64,000 nucleotides of DNA from Saccharothrix syringae (GTDB taxonomy: Bacteria; Actinomycetota; Actinomycetes; Mycobacteriales; Pseudonocardiaceae): positions 3,720,001 to 3,784,000 of the forward strand of contig NZ_CP034550.1 of the NCBI RefSeq assembly GCF_009498035.1, in the 5' to 3' direction. Positions 53,648 through 64,000 of this stretch are shown here, piece after piece. The translations under genes and the position numbers were made by a program. Below the pieces are notes generated by a model. That model had not been told where the DNA came from, did not search any database, and saw only the letters and a list, made by a program, of their open reading frames with translations. Within the stretch, counting starts at the first letter, position 1. Every line of letters starts with the position of its first letter.

Positions 53648-54539
53648 GCAGATCGCCACGCTCGTGGAGGAACGCCCCCGCGGCCTGTTCGGCGACGCCT
53701 GGCACGCCCTGCGCCGCCGCGCGCTGTTCTGGGTGGCGGTGTCGATCATCACGCTGGTCGTGCTGATGGCGCTGTTCCCGGGGCTGTTCGCGTCCGGCGA
53801 CCCGAACCTGGCGCAGCTGTCCCGCTCGCGCGGCGCGCCGTCGTCGCAGGCGTGGTTCGGCTACGACAACCAGGGCTACGACATCTACACGCGGGTCGTG
53901 TACGGCGCGCGGGCGTCGATCGTGGTGGGGCTGCTGTCCGCGGTCGGCGTGGCGCTGGTGGGCGCGACGCTCGGCATGCTCGCCGGGTTCTACGGCGGGT
54001 GGCTCGACGCGGTGGTCTCGCGCGTCGCGGACATCTTCGTGGGCGTGCCGTTCGTGCTCGGCGCGATCGTCATCCTGACCACGCTGAACGCGGCGGGCGA
54101 CGCGGGCACGGTGCGGATCGTCGCGCAGGTCGTGCTGTCGATCTCGGTGCTGTCGTGGCCGGTGTCGATGCGGATCATGCGGTCCACCGCCATCGCCGCC
54201 AAGCAGCAGGACTACGTGAAGGCGGCGCGGGCGCTGGGCGCGCCGCCGTCGCGGATCATCGCCAAGCACCTGCTGCCCAACTGCGTGGCACCCGTGCTGG
54301 TGTACGCGACGATCGCGCTCGGCGCGTTCATCGGTGCCGAGGCGACCCTGTCCTACCTGGGCATCGGGCTGCGCCCGCCGGTCGTGTCGTGGGGCGTGAT
54401 GATCAACAGCGCCAAGGACTACCTGCGGGTCGCGCCGCACGCGCTGCTGTTCCCGGCCGGGTTCCTGACCGCCACCGTGCTGGCGTTCGTGATGCTGGGC
54501 GACGCCGTGCGCGAAGCCCTCGACCCCAAGTTGCGGTGA
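53640..54539 (+). CDS. oligopeptide ABC transporter permease (DppC-like)
   Basis: 299 residues from ATG 53640. N-terminal helix, then the permease core with GYDNQGYDIYTRVVYGARAS, the EAA loop KQQDYVKAARALGAPPSRII, and LGIGLRPPVVSWGVMI near the end, all standard for DppC/OppC. Partner of the upstream DppB-like protein. Ends just before the first ATPase gene. Confidence 0.88.
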   Translation: MTEQIATLVEERPRGLFGDAWHALRRRALFWVAVSIITLVVLMALFPGLFASGDPNLAQLSRSRGAPSSQAWFGYDNQGYDIYTRVVYGARASIVVGLLSAVGVALVGATLGMLAGFYGGWLDAVVSRVADIFVGVPFVLGAIVILTTLNAAGDAGTVRIVAQVVLSISVLSWPVSMRIMRSTAIAAKQQDYVKAARALGAPPSRIIAKHLLPNCVAPVLVYATIALGAFIGAEATLSYLGIGLRPPVVSWGVMINSAKDYLRVAPHALLFPAGFLTATVLAFVMLGDAVREALDPKLR

Positions 54540-54547
54540 GGTGGGCT

Positions 54548-55514
54548 GTGCTGGAAGTGGAGGACCTGCACGTCGAGTTCCGCACGCGCGACGGCGTGGC
54601 GCGGGTGCTCAACGGCGTGAGCTACGCGGTGGCGGCGGGCGAGACGCTGGCCGTGCTCGGCGAGTCCGGGTCGGGCAAGAGCGTCACCGCCCAGGCCGTC
54701 ATGGGCATCCTGGACACGCCGCCCGCGTTCGTCACCCGGGGTTCGGTGCGGTTCAACGGCGAGGAGCTGCTGACCGCCTCGCCCGAGCGGCGGCGCGCGG
54801 TGCGCGGCTCCGGCGTCGCGATGATCTTCCAGGACGCGTTGTCCGCGCTGAACCCGGTGTTCACCGTCGGGTTCCAGATCGAGGAGCAGTTGCGCCTGCG
54901 GCGCGGCATGAGCCGCAAGGACGCGCGGGCGCGGGCGGTCGAGCTGCTGGACCTGGTGCGCATCCCGTCGGCGGCGCAGCGGGTCCGCGAGTACCCGCAC
55001 CAGTTCTCCGGCGGCATGCGGCAGCGGGCCATGATCGCGATGGCGCTGGCGCTCGACCCCGAGGTGCTGATCGCCGACGAGCCGACGACCGCGCTCGACG
55101 TGACCGTGCAGGCGCAGATCATGGACCTGCTGCGGGAGGTCCAGCGCGAGCGGTCCATGGGGCTGGTGCTGATCACGCACGACCTGGGCGTGGTCGCGGA
55201 GGTCGCCGACCGGATCGCGGTCATGTACGCGGGGCGCATCGTGGAGCAGGCCGACGCGGTGTCGCTGTTCCGCTCGCCCGGCCACCCGTACACCGCGGCG
55301 CTGATGCGGTCGCTGCCCCGGCTGGACTCGTCGAAGCACTCGGCGCTGGAGACCATCAGGGGGCTGCCGCCGAGCCTGCTGCGCATCCCGCCGGGGTGCC
55401 CGTTCCACCCGCGGTGCCCGCGCGCCGAGGACGTGTGCGCGGTGGACGTGCCCGCGTTCGCGCCGCTGGGGCCGGGGCGGGGCAGTGCCTGCCACTTCGC
55501 GGAGGAGGTCGTCC

Positions 55515-55522
<8 letters not shown>
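54548..55522 (+). CDS. oligopeptide ABC transporter ATPase (DppD-like)
   Basis: 324 residues from GTG 54548, with GAGGTGGG 5-6 bases upstream; GTG 54536 overlapping the previous stop is a less likely start. Walker A GESGSGKS, signature [15 protein letters not shown], Walker [14 protein letters not shown], and the C-terminal oligopeptide-transporter region with [14 protein letters not shown], a Cys-rich segment that in relatives binds a 4Fe-4S cluster. Works as a pair with the next ATPase. Confidence 0.9.
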
Positions 55523-56507
<985 letters not shown>

Positions 56508-56515
56508 CGGTGGTG

Positions 56516-56538
56516 GGGCCCGGGGTCGCCGGGCCCCG
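56516..56538. terminator. stem-loop at the end of the importer operon
   Basis: GGGGCCCGG (56516-56524), loop GGTCG, CCGGGCCCC (56530-56538), about 10 bases after the last importer gene; the convergent glycosyltransferase gene ends at 56635. Confidence 0.65.
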
Positions 56539-56634
56539 CCGTCGGTCGTTCGTGGTGCCCGGGGTGGACCGGACCGGCTCGTCCCGGGTGGGGCGCGCGG
56601 CGTCGGCCGGACCGGCGCCGCGGGATCGGGCGGC

Positions 56635-57840
56635 TCAGCCCGCCGGTTCGAGGAGCAGCTTCGCGGCCACCACCGCCCCGTCGGCGCGGATCGTGCCCGC
56701 CACGGCCCCGGCGCGCTCGCGGGTGCCCGGTGCCAGGGCCGCGGTGAGCGCGGCGGACAGCGAGTCGACGGTGGGCGTCGAGGTGTCGTGCGCCGCGCCG
56801 ATGCCCAGCTCGGCCACCCGGGCGGCCCAGTGCGGCTGGTCGGCGATCCGGGGCACCACCACCTGGGGCGCGCCCGCGCGGGCGGCCGCCGTGGTGGTGC
56901 CCGCGCCACCGTGGTGCACGACGGCGGCCACGCGCGGGAACAGCGCCTGCTGGTTGACCTCGCCGACGACGAAGCAGTCCGCGGCGTCGTCGACCGGGAC
57001 CAGCCCGGCCCAGCCGCGGGCGAGCAGGACGCGGCGGCCCTGCGCGCGGACCGCCTCGGTGGCCACCCGCGCGATGCCCTCGGGCGCGTAGGCGGCCATG
57101 CTGCCGAAGCCCACATACACCGGTGGCTCGCCGGCGTCCAGGAACGCCTCCAGGTCCGCGGGGAGCGGCCGGTCGTCGGGCAGGACCCACGCGCCGGTCT
57201 GCACCAGGTCGAGGTCGGTCATGCCCTCCGACGGGCACAGCACCGGGTCCGCCGCCAGCCACGGACGGTCGGTGAAGACGTGGTCGCGGACGTTGTCCAC
57301 CGGCGGCAGGCCGATCGCCGCGCGGTGGCTGTTGAGCGCGGGCCCGTACAGGTCGTTGACCCGCTGGGCGTCCTGCTCCCACTGGGCCCGGTTGTCGGTC
57401 CCCTCCAGCGTGGTGCCGGGCCGCGCGCCGGGGAGGAAGTGCCGCGAGGGCAGGCCGAGGAGGTGGAAGCAGGCGTAGACGTAGCGGATGCCGAGCTTCT
57501 CGGCCACGTCCCGAGCACCGGCCGGCAGCAGACCGGTGGCCAGCAGCGCGTCGCAGCCCTCGGCGGCGGTGCCGAGGGTGTCGAACCGGGCGGCGACCAG
57601 CTCGGGCGCGAGCCGGAACGCGTCCCGCGCGGTCGGCGGCTTCGGGTTGGCGACCACCGAGCGCACGGTCGGGCCCAGCGGGATCAGCGGGACGTCGACG
57701 CGGGCCAGCAGTTCGGCGAAGTCCTCGTCCGGCGGTGCGCAGACCCGCGGTTCCGCGCCGAGGTCCCGCAGTGCGGCCGCCAGGGCGGCCAGCGGTTCGA
57801 CGTCCCCGCGTGATCCCCAGGTCGTCAGCAGTACGCGCAT
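56635..57840 (-). CDS. GT1 glycosyltransferase (GtfB/EryCIII-like)
   Basis: 401 residues of the GT-B fold that transfer a sugar from a nucleotide sugar to a small molecule. N-terminal MRVLLTTWGSRGDVEPLAAL is the acceptor-domain opening of antibiotic glycosyltransferases; the donor-binding motif HHGGAGTTTAAARAGAPQVV and DQPHWAARV are intact. ATG 57840 is preceded by GGGGGA. No deoxysugar genes are in the window, so the sugar is likely a common one such as UDP-glucose. It may inactivate an antibiotic or decorate a product; context does not decide. Upstream is an AT-richer promoter region. Confidence 0.85.
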   Translation of the reverse strand: MRVLLTTWGSRGDVEPLAALAAALRDLGAEPRVCAPPDEDFAELLARVDVPLIPLGPTVRSVVANPKPPTARDAFRLAPELVAARFDTLGTAAEGCDALLATGLLPAGARDVAEKLGIRYVYACFHLLGLPSRHFLPGARPGTTLEGTDNRAQWEQDAQRVNDLYGPALNSHRAAIGLPPVDNVRDHVFTDRPWLAADPVLCPSEGMTDLDLVQTGAWVLPDDRPLPADLEAFLDAGEPPVYVGFGSMAAYAPEGIARVATEAVRAQGRRVLLARGWAGLVPVDDAADCFVVGEVNQQALFPRVAAVVHHGGAGTTTAAARAGAPQVVVPRIADQPHWAARVAELGIGAAHDTSTPTVDSLSAALTAALAPGTRERAGAVAGTIRADGAVVAAKLLLEPAG

Positions 57841-58446
57841 TGGTGAATCCCCCTTTTTTTGCTTTCGGCGGGGAATTGTGCGGTATTTGCGGGGGCTTGC
57901 CGCAAGACCCCCTGTGTGTTATAAGTTGAAGGTGGCGGGAGTTGGGTTTTCCGCTTTGCGGGTGCTTCAGCGTTTCCCGGAGCCTTGACGCAGGACCTGT
58001 CGTTGTGGCCATTCACCGATCCCCGGTCGATCGACCACACCGGGATCAGGGATTCCGGTGGGAGCCGGGTCGTGCCCGGCGAAGTGGGGATGGGCTCCGA
58101 GGGCGTGGTCCGCGCGCTCCTCCAGCAGCAGCGGACGTTCAACCACCGCGCCGAGCTCCCGCTCACCGCACGAACGTGACCGCGCCCCGCAGGCCGCACC
58201 GGCCTTCACGCGAACCGGTTCGAGCGACCTCGACATCCCGCGCATGGCCCTGACCGAGCGGCTGGACCACCTCGTCGACCGAGGCGTGCCGGAGCGCCGC
58301 CCCCCTGGGTGCCGAAGGGCGACCGCGGCCGGGCCCGCGAAGGTGTTGACCAACGCTCGCGACCCTCGGCAGACTTCGCGCGGTGACCGGTGGTGATCGC
58401 CCGGGCACGCGACCACCCGGCGGGACCCCGGTGAGGAGAGCCTTTC
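57841..58446. other. 606-base gap, AT-rich promoter and possible remnant
   Basis: 57841-57960 is AT-rich with CTTATAAC as read on the minus strand, likely the promoter of the GT1 gene. From TTG 57985 a plus-strand frame to 58179 (DHTGIRDSGGSRVVPGEVGM) and a second frame to 58396 (MALTERLDHLVDRGVPE) look like pieces of a broken gene but match no family I know. The operon at 58447 starts after GGTGAGGAGAG. Confidence 0.35.
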
Positions 58447-59355
58447 GTGGGTAGCTCAACGCGTTGCACGGTCATCGTCCCGACCTACAACAGGGAGGGG
58501 CTGCTCCGCCTCACGCTCGCCTCGCTGGCCGCGCAGGACCTGCACCGCGACCGGTTCGAGGTGCTGGTGGTCGACGACGGCTCCACCGACGGCACGGCGA
58601 ACGCGGTGCGGGAGTTCGACGACCGGGTCGACCTGCGCTACTTCCACCAGCCCGACGAGGGCTTCCGGGTCGCCCGGGCGCGCAACGTCGGCATCCGGCA
58701 CGCCCGCAACGAGATCTGCGTCTTCGTCGACTCCGGCGTGCTGCTGCACTCGACGAGCCTGAGCGCGCACGTGACCGCCCACGAGGCCACGCCGGAACCG
58801 TTGGCGCTCAACGGTTACGTGTACTGCTTCAACCTGGGCAACGAGGACGCCCGGCTCATCCGCAAGGCCGTCGACACCGACGACGTCGACTCGACCATCG
58901 AGTCCATGGCGCGCACGGGGGCGTGGCCGGACGTGCGCGAACCGTTCTACACCCGGTACTCCGACGACTTCGGCCACTTGCCCGCCCCGTGGCTGATGTA
59001 CTGGACCTGCCACGCGTCGGCGCGCACGGAGCAGGTGCGCGCGGTCGGCATGTTCGACGAGGCGTTCCGGCAGTGGGGCGGCGAGGACCTGGACCTAGCC
59101 TACCGGCTGCACCGCGACGGCGCCCGGTTCGGCGTGGACCGGGCGGCGAGGTCCCTCCACTACCCGCACGACAAGGACCACGGCGACAACAGCAGGTCCG
59201 CCCGCGAGAACTACCGCTACATCGCGGAGAAGTACCGGACGCCGATCACCCGGTTGCTCACCGAGGAACCGGCGATCCGCTTCTCGCTGTTCAACGAGGT
59301 CATCGCGGAACGCGGGCTGCCCACCTGCGCCGACTACCTGGCGCGGGCCCGGTAG
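58447..59355 (+). CDS. GT2 glycosyltransferase
   Basis: 302 residues from GTG 58447 (GAGGAGAG 6 bases upstream). GT-A fold: CTVIVPTYNREGLLRLTLAS, DDGSTDGT (43-50), FRVARARNVGIRHARNEICV and the metal-binding-type VDSG; the C-terminal part has RQWGGEDLDLAYRLHRDGAR, as in polypeptide/galactosyl-transferase-like GT2 proteins. The acceptor is unknown. First gene of an operon with two ABC exporters, the first of which starts at the very next base after its stop. Confidence 0.85.
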   Translation: MGSSTRCTVIVPTYNREGLLRLTLASLAAQDLHRDRFEVLVVDDGSTDGTANAVREFDDRVDLRYFHQPDEGFRVARARNVGIRHARNEICVFVDSGVLLHSTSLSAHVTAHEATPEPLALNGYVYCFNLGNEDARLIRKAVDTDDVDSTIESMARTGAWPDVREPFYTRYSDDFGHLPAPWLMYWTCHASARTEQVRAVGMFDEAFRQWGGEDLDLAYRLHRDGARFGVDRAARSLHYPHDKDHGDNSRSARENYRYIAEKYRTPITRLLTEEPAIRFSLFNEVIAERGLPTCADYLARAR

Positions 59356-61250
59356 ATGGGCCGCCGGCCCCGCACCGCGCGGGAACGGTTCGCCGCATGG
59401 GGAAACACCGCGCGGGAGCAGTTCGCCGCACGCTGGGACATCGCCCGGCTGCTCCCGCACGCCGGTCACGGGCTGGTCGCCGCCCTGGTCGGGACCGACC
59501 TGCTGCTCGGCTGCCTCCCGGTCGTGTTCACCGTGGCGACGGCCGCGGTGCTCGGGCGGGTTCCGGCGGCGGTGGAGGCGGGGGTGGGCTCCGGGGCGTG
59601 GCACTCGCTGGTGGCGGTGTTCGCCGTCGCGGCCGGCGCGTTCGTCGCCGGGCAGTTGCTCTCCCCGGTGGAACGGGCCCTGGGCGAGCTGGTGGCGCGC
59701 CGCGTCGACGGCCGGGTGTTCGACGAGCTGATGGCCGCGTCGCTGCGCAGCACCGGCCTGGGGCCGCTGGAGGACCAGCGGGCCCTCGACGCGCTGCGGA
59801 GCGCCGCGCGGGAGCTGGAGTTCGGCGTGCAGAGCCCCGGCCGGGCGGCCACCGGCCTGCTCGCGCTGATCGCGCGCTACACCGAGCTGACCGGCTGCGC
59901 GGTCGCGATCGGCGTGGTGTTCTCGTGGCCGGCCGCGACGGCACTGGTGGTCACCGTGCTGCTGTTCCGCCACGGCCAGCGCGGCGGGCTGCGCCGCTAC
60001 GCCATGACCCGGTCCCGGCTCGCGGCCGGCCGGCGCGAGGTCGACTACCTGCGCGACCTGGCCGGCGGAGCGGCCGCCGCCAAGGAGATCCGGGTCTTCG
60101 GCCTGCTCGGCTGGCTGCGGCAACGCCTGCGGGACACCCACCTCCGCCACCTCGAACCCCTGTGGGCCGAGCGCCGCGCGATCTACCTGTGGCCGTTCGT
60201 CCGGTTCTCGGTGGTGGGCCTCGTGGTCACCGGCGCGGTCTTCGCGGTGGTCGGCGCGACGGCGCACGAGCTGACGCTCACCGGGTTCGTCCTGGTCGCG
60301 ACGTCGGCCCTGGGCCTGCTGCGGCTGGCCGAGCACTACCCGGAGGCCGACCTGCCGACCGCGATCGGCATGCGGGCCCACGACGCGGTGCGGCGGTTCG
60401 CCGAGCACGTCGACGCACACGAGCAGGAGCACGGGCAGCGGCACCCCGGCACCGCGCTCCGGTCGCCGGTGCCCGAGCCGGTCGGCGCCATCCGGTTCGA
60501 GCGGGTCGCTTTCCGCTACCCCGGCCAGGACCGACCGGTCTTCGACGGCCTGGACCTGACCATCCCCGTCGGCCGCCGCACCGCCGTCGTCGGCGTGAAC
60601 GGCGCGGGCAAGACCACCCTGGTCAAGCTGCTCGCCAGGCTCTACGAGCCGACCGCGGGCCGGATCACGCTGGACGGCGTCGACATCCGCCGGTTCCCGG
60701 TCGACGAGTGGCGCGCCCGGCTCGGCGTGATCTTCCAGGACTTCGTGCGGTACGAGGCGTCCGTCGCGGACAACGTCGGCCTCGGCGCCGTCGGCTCCCC
60801 GGACGACCGGGCGACGATCCGCGAGGTGGTCGACTCGGTCGGCCTCACCGAGGCCGTGGCCCGCCTCCCGCGCGGGCTGGACACGCCGCTGGCGCGGCAC
60901 CTCACCGGCGGGGCGGAGCTGTCCGGCGGCCAGTGGCAGCGCGTCGCGCTGGCGAGGGCGTTGTTCGCGCTGCGCCGCGGTTGCCGGGTCGTGGTGCTCG
61001 ACGAGCCGACCGCGAGCCTGGACGTGCGCGCGGAGGCCGGCTTCTTCGAGGAGTTCGCCGGTCTCGCCGGGAGCGCGACCACCCTGCTGATCTCCCACCG
61101 CTTCTCCACCGTGCGGCACGCCGACCTCATCGTCGTCCTGGAGCACGGCCGGGTCACCGAGCAGGGCGGCCACGCGGACCTGCTGGCCCGCGACGGGCGC
61201 TACGCCGAGCTGTTCCGGTTGCAGGCGGACCGGTTCGCGGACGCGGCCGG

Positions 61251-61254
<4 letters not shown>
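59356..61254 (+). CDS. ABC exporter, fused permease-ATPase (first of pair)
   Basis: 632 residues: an N-terminal six-helix exporter domain (about 30-330) and a C-terminal ATPase with Walker A GVNGAGKTT, signature LSGGQWQRVALARAL, Walker B VVVLDEPTASLDV and the switch His in LISHRFSTV. Such half-size exporters move peptides, lipids or antibiotics. The stop overlaps the second exporter gene (ATGA), so a heterodimer is likely. Confidence 0.87.
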
Positions 61255-63035
<1,781 letters not shown>

Positions 63036-63047
63036 GCGTGTTCCCGG

Positions 63048-63638
63048 TCAGCGGGCGATCGAGACGGCGAACGGCGCGAACCCGCCGGCCCGGATCACGT
63101 GCGGCACGAACAGGACCGCGGCCTCGGTGGCCCGCGCCGTCTCGATGCCGCCGAGGTCGGTGATCCACTCCGCGCGCCAGCCGAGATCGGTGAGGAGTTC
63201 GCGGACCACCTGCTTGGCCCGGTCGTCGCGGCCGGAGAGGAACGCGGTGGGCGGCTGGGCGAGCGAGGCGGGCGCGGTCATCACCGGGTAGAGCATGGTG
63301 TTGAGGGACTTGACGACGTGCGTGTCGGGCAGCGCGTCCTGAAGTCGCTCCGCGAGGCTCGACCCGGGGTGGAGCAGGTCGGCGGGCAGCCCGTCCGGTC
63401 CGTCGGTGGTGGCGTTGGAGACGTCGAGGAGGACCTTGCCGCGCAGTTGTTCGCGCAGCGCGGTGAGCCGTTCGAGCGAGCCCTCGCCCGGGGTGGCGTT
63501 GATGACGACCCGAGCCTTGCCCGCGGCTGCTGCGGCGGCGCCCGGCGAGCGGTCCGCCACGGTCACCTCGTGCCCGGCCGCGGTGAGCGCGCGGGCGAGG
63601 TTGCCGCCTACGCGGCCGTTCCCGAGTACGGCGATCAC
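63048..63638 (-). CDS. NADPH-dependent F420 reductase-like oxidoreductase
   Basis: 196 residues from GTG 63638 (GAGGAG about 9 bases upstream). An N-terminal Rossmann fold with GNGRVGGNLARAL (GxGxxGxxLA) and VADRSPGAAA as the NADP(H) site, then the conserved SNATTDGPDGLP and VVKSLNTMLYPV stretches of the F420-oxidoreductase/NAD-binding family (PF03807). True Fno enzymes reduce F420 with NADPH; many relatives have unknown substrates. Followed by the inositol-monophosphatase-like gene on the same strand. Confidence 0.78.
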   Translation of the reverse strand: MIAVLGNGRVGGNLARALTAAGHEVTVADRSPGAAAAAAGKARVVINATPGEGSLERLTALREQLRGKVLLDVSNATTDGPDGLPADLLHPGSSLAERLQDALPDTHVVKSLNTMLYPVMTAPASLAQPPTAFLSGRDDRAKQVVRELLTDLGWRAEWITDLGGIETARATEAAVLFVPHVIRAGGFAPFAVSIAR

Positions 63639-63670
63639 GGTGTTGTGCTCCTCGTTCGGTTCGTCGGTGG

Positions 63671-64000
63671 TCAGCGGGAGAGGGTGGTGACGGCCTCGGC
63701 GTGCACGCCGGGCGCGGCGGCGAGGAAGCTGTCGCTCGCCGGGGTCCAGGGGCGGCCCTCGGCGTCGGACACCCGCCCGCCGGCCTCGGTGACGAGCAGC
63801 GCCCCGGGCAGCAGGTCGGCGCGGGCACCGGCGAACTGCCAGAAGGCGTCGACCCGGCCGGCGGCCACGTCGAGCAGGTGCAGGGTCGCGGGCACGGAGG
63901 TGCGCACCACGAGCGCGTCGCGGAGCATCGCGGTGATCGAGGAGCCGACGCGCCGCACGACCGCCTCGTCCTCGTCCGGCCTGGCCTGGCTCGTGGCCAC
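63671..64000 (-). CDS. inositol monophosphatase family protein, C-terminal part
   Basis: The last 109 residues; the N-terminus with the catalytic metal site lies beyond the right edge. Visible motifs are VRRVGSSITAMLRDALVV, VAAGRVDAFWQFAG and LLPGALLVTEAGGRVSDAEG, the late blocks of the inositol monophosphatase/histidinol-phosphatase/PAP-phosphatase superfamily. The normally conserved WD (pWDxAAG) of the metal site appears as ARADLLPGALLV, where W is missing but D remains, so the exact substrate class is open. Confidence 0.7.
   Translation of the reverse strand: MATSQARPDEDEAVVRRVGSSITAMLRDALVVRTSVPATLHLLDVAAGRVDAFWQFAGARADLLPGALLVTEAGGRVSDAEGRPWTPASDSFLAAAPGVHAEAVTTLSR

Noticed and set aside
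58464..61250. Fusion of the second ABC exporter with a long N-terminal region in the same frame
   Set aside because: That frame is a shadow of the GT2 and first ABC genes; ATG 61251 overlapping the stop of the first exporter is the true start.

Overview
The window is a very GC-rich (roughly 70-75%), gene-dense piece of an actinomycete chromosome. GTG/TTG starts, GTGA/ATGA start-stop overlaps, several leaderless-looking starts, an ECF42-type sigma factor with its DGPF partner, a GAF-ANTAR regulator and many LuxR-type two-component pairs fit a Pseudonocardiales-like soil actinomycete; the genus cannot be set from sequence reading alone. No rRNA, tRNA, insertion sequence, prophage or CRISPR array was seen.

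Left part (1-16 kb): the N-terminus of a histidine kinase runs off the left edge; then come a CBS-domain protein with an ArsB/NhaD-like permease, and a complete seven-gene Mrp-type Na+/H+ antiporter operon (mrpABCDEFG, 2500-8154). Beyond a DUF3040 protein lie a protein carrying the LQRTAGN motif seen in proteins linked to extracellular contractile injection systems, a small probable secreted protein, and, divergently, a 1277-residue XRE-STAND-WD40 protein with 14 propeller blades. A class V aminotransferase sits back to back with an MFS exporter and a LysR regulator, with a perfect operator-like palindrome before the exporter.

Middle part (18-43 kb): this holds a plant-polysaccharide set. It comprises a GH54 arabinofuranosidase under a pair of LacI-type operators, a CE12-like rhamnogalacturonan acetylesterase, a CE2-like esterase, and further on a ROK repressor with a GH36 alpha-galactosidase whose promoter carries a XylR/ROK-type operator. 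Between them are a GAF-ANTAR regulator, a GlsB-like membrane protein, the ECF42 sigma factor/DGPF pair, a decayed DHA2 drug-exporter pseudogene and a short stretch of lower GC. Next come a flavin-dependent oxidoreductase, furA-katG (peroxide stress), a methyltransferase/MerR pair sharing one dyad, a two-component pair and a type B carboxylesterase.

Right part (43-64 kb): a divergent cysteinyl-tRNA synthetase, a kinase/degenerate-kinase/response-regulator operon, two secreted proteins (one with a C-terminal amidase domain), a five-gene oligopeptide ABC importer with a strong hairpin after the binding-protein gene, a GtfB-like glycosyltransferase, and an operon of one GT2 glycosyltransferase and two ABC exporters. 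The window closes with an F420-reductase-like oxidoreductase and the C-terminus of an inositol-monophosphatase-family protein. The least explained parts are the LQRTAGN/STAND neighbourhood, the GT2-ABC-ABC export operon, the degenerate kinase and the variant CysRS.
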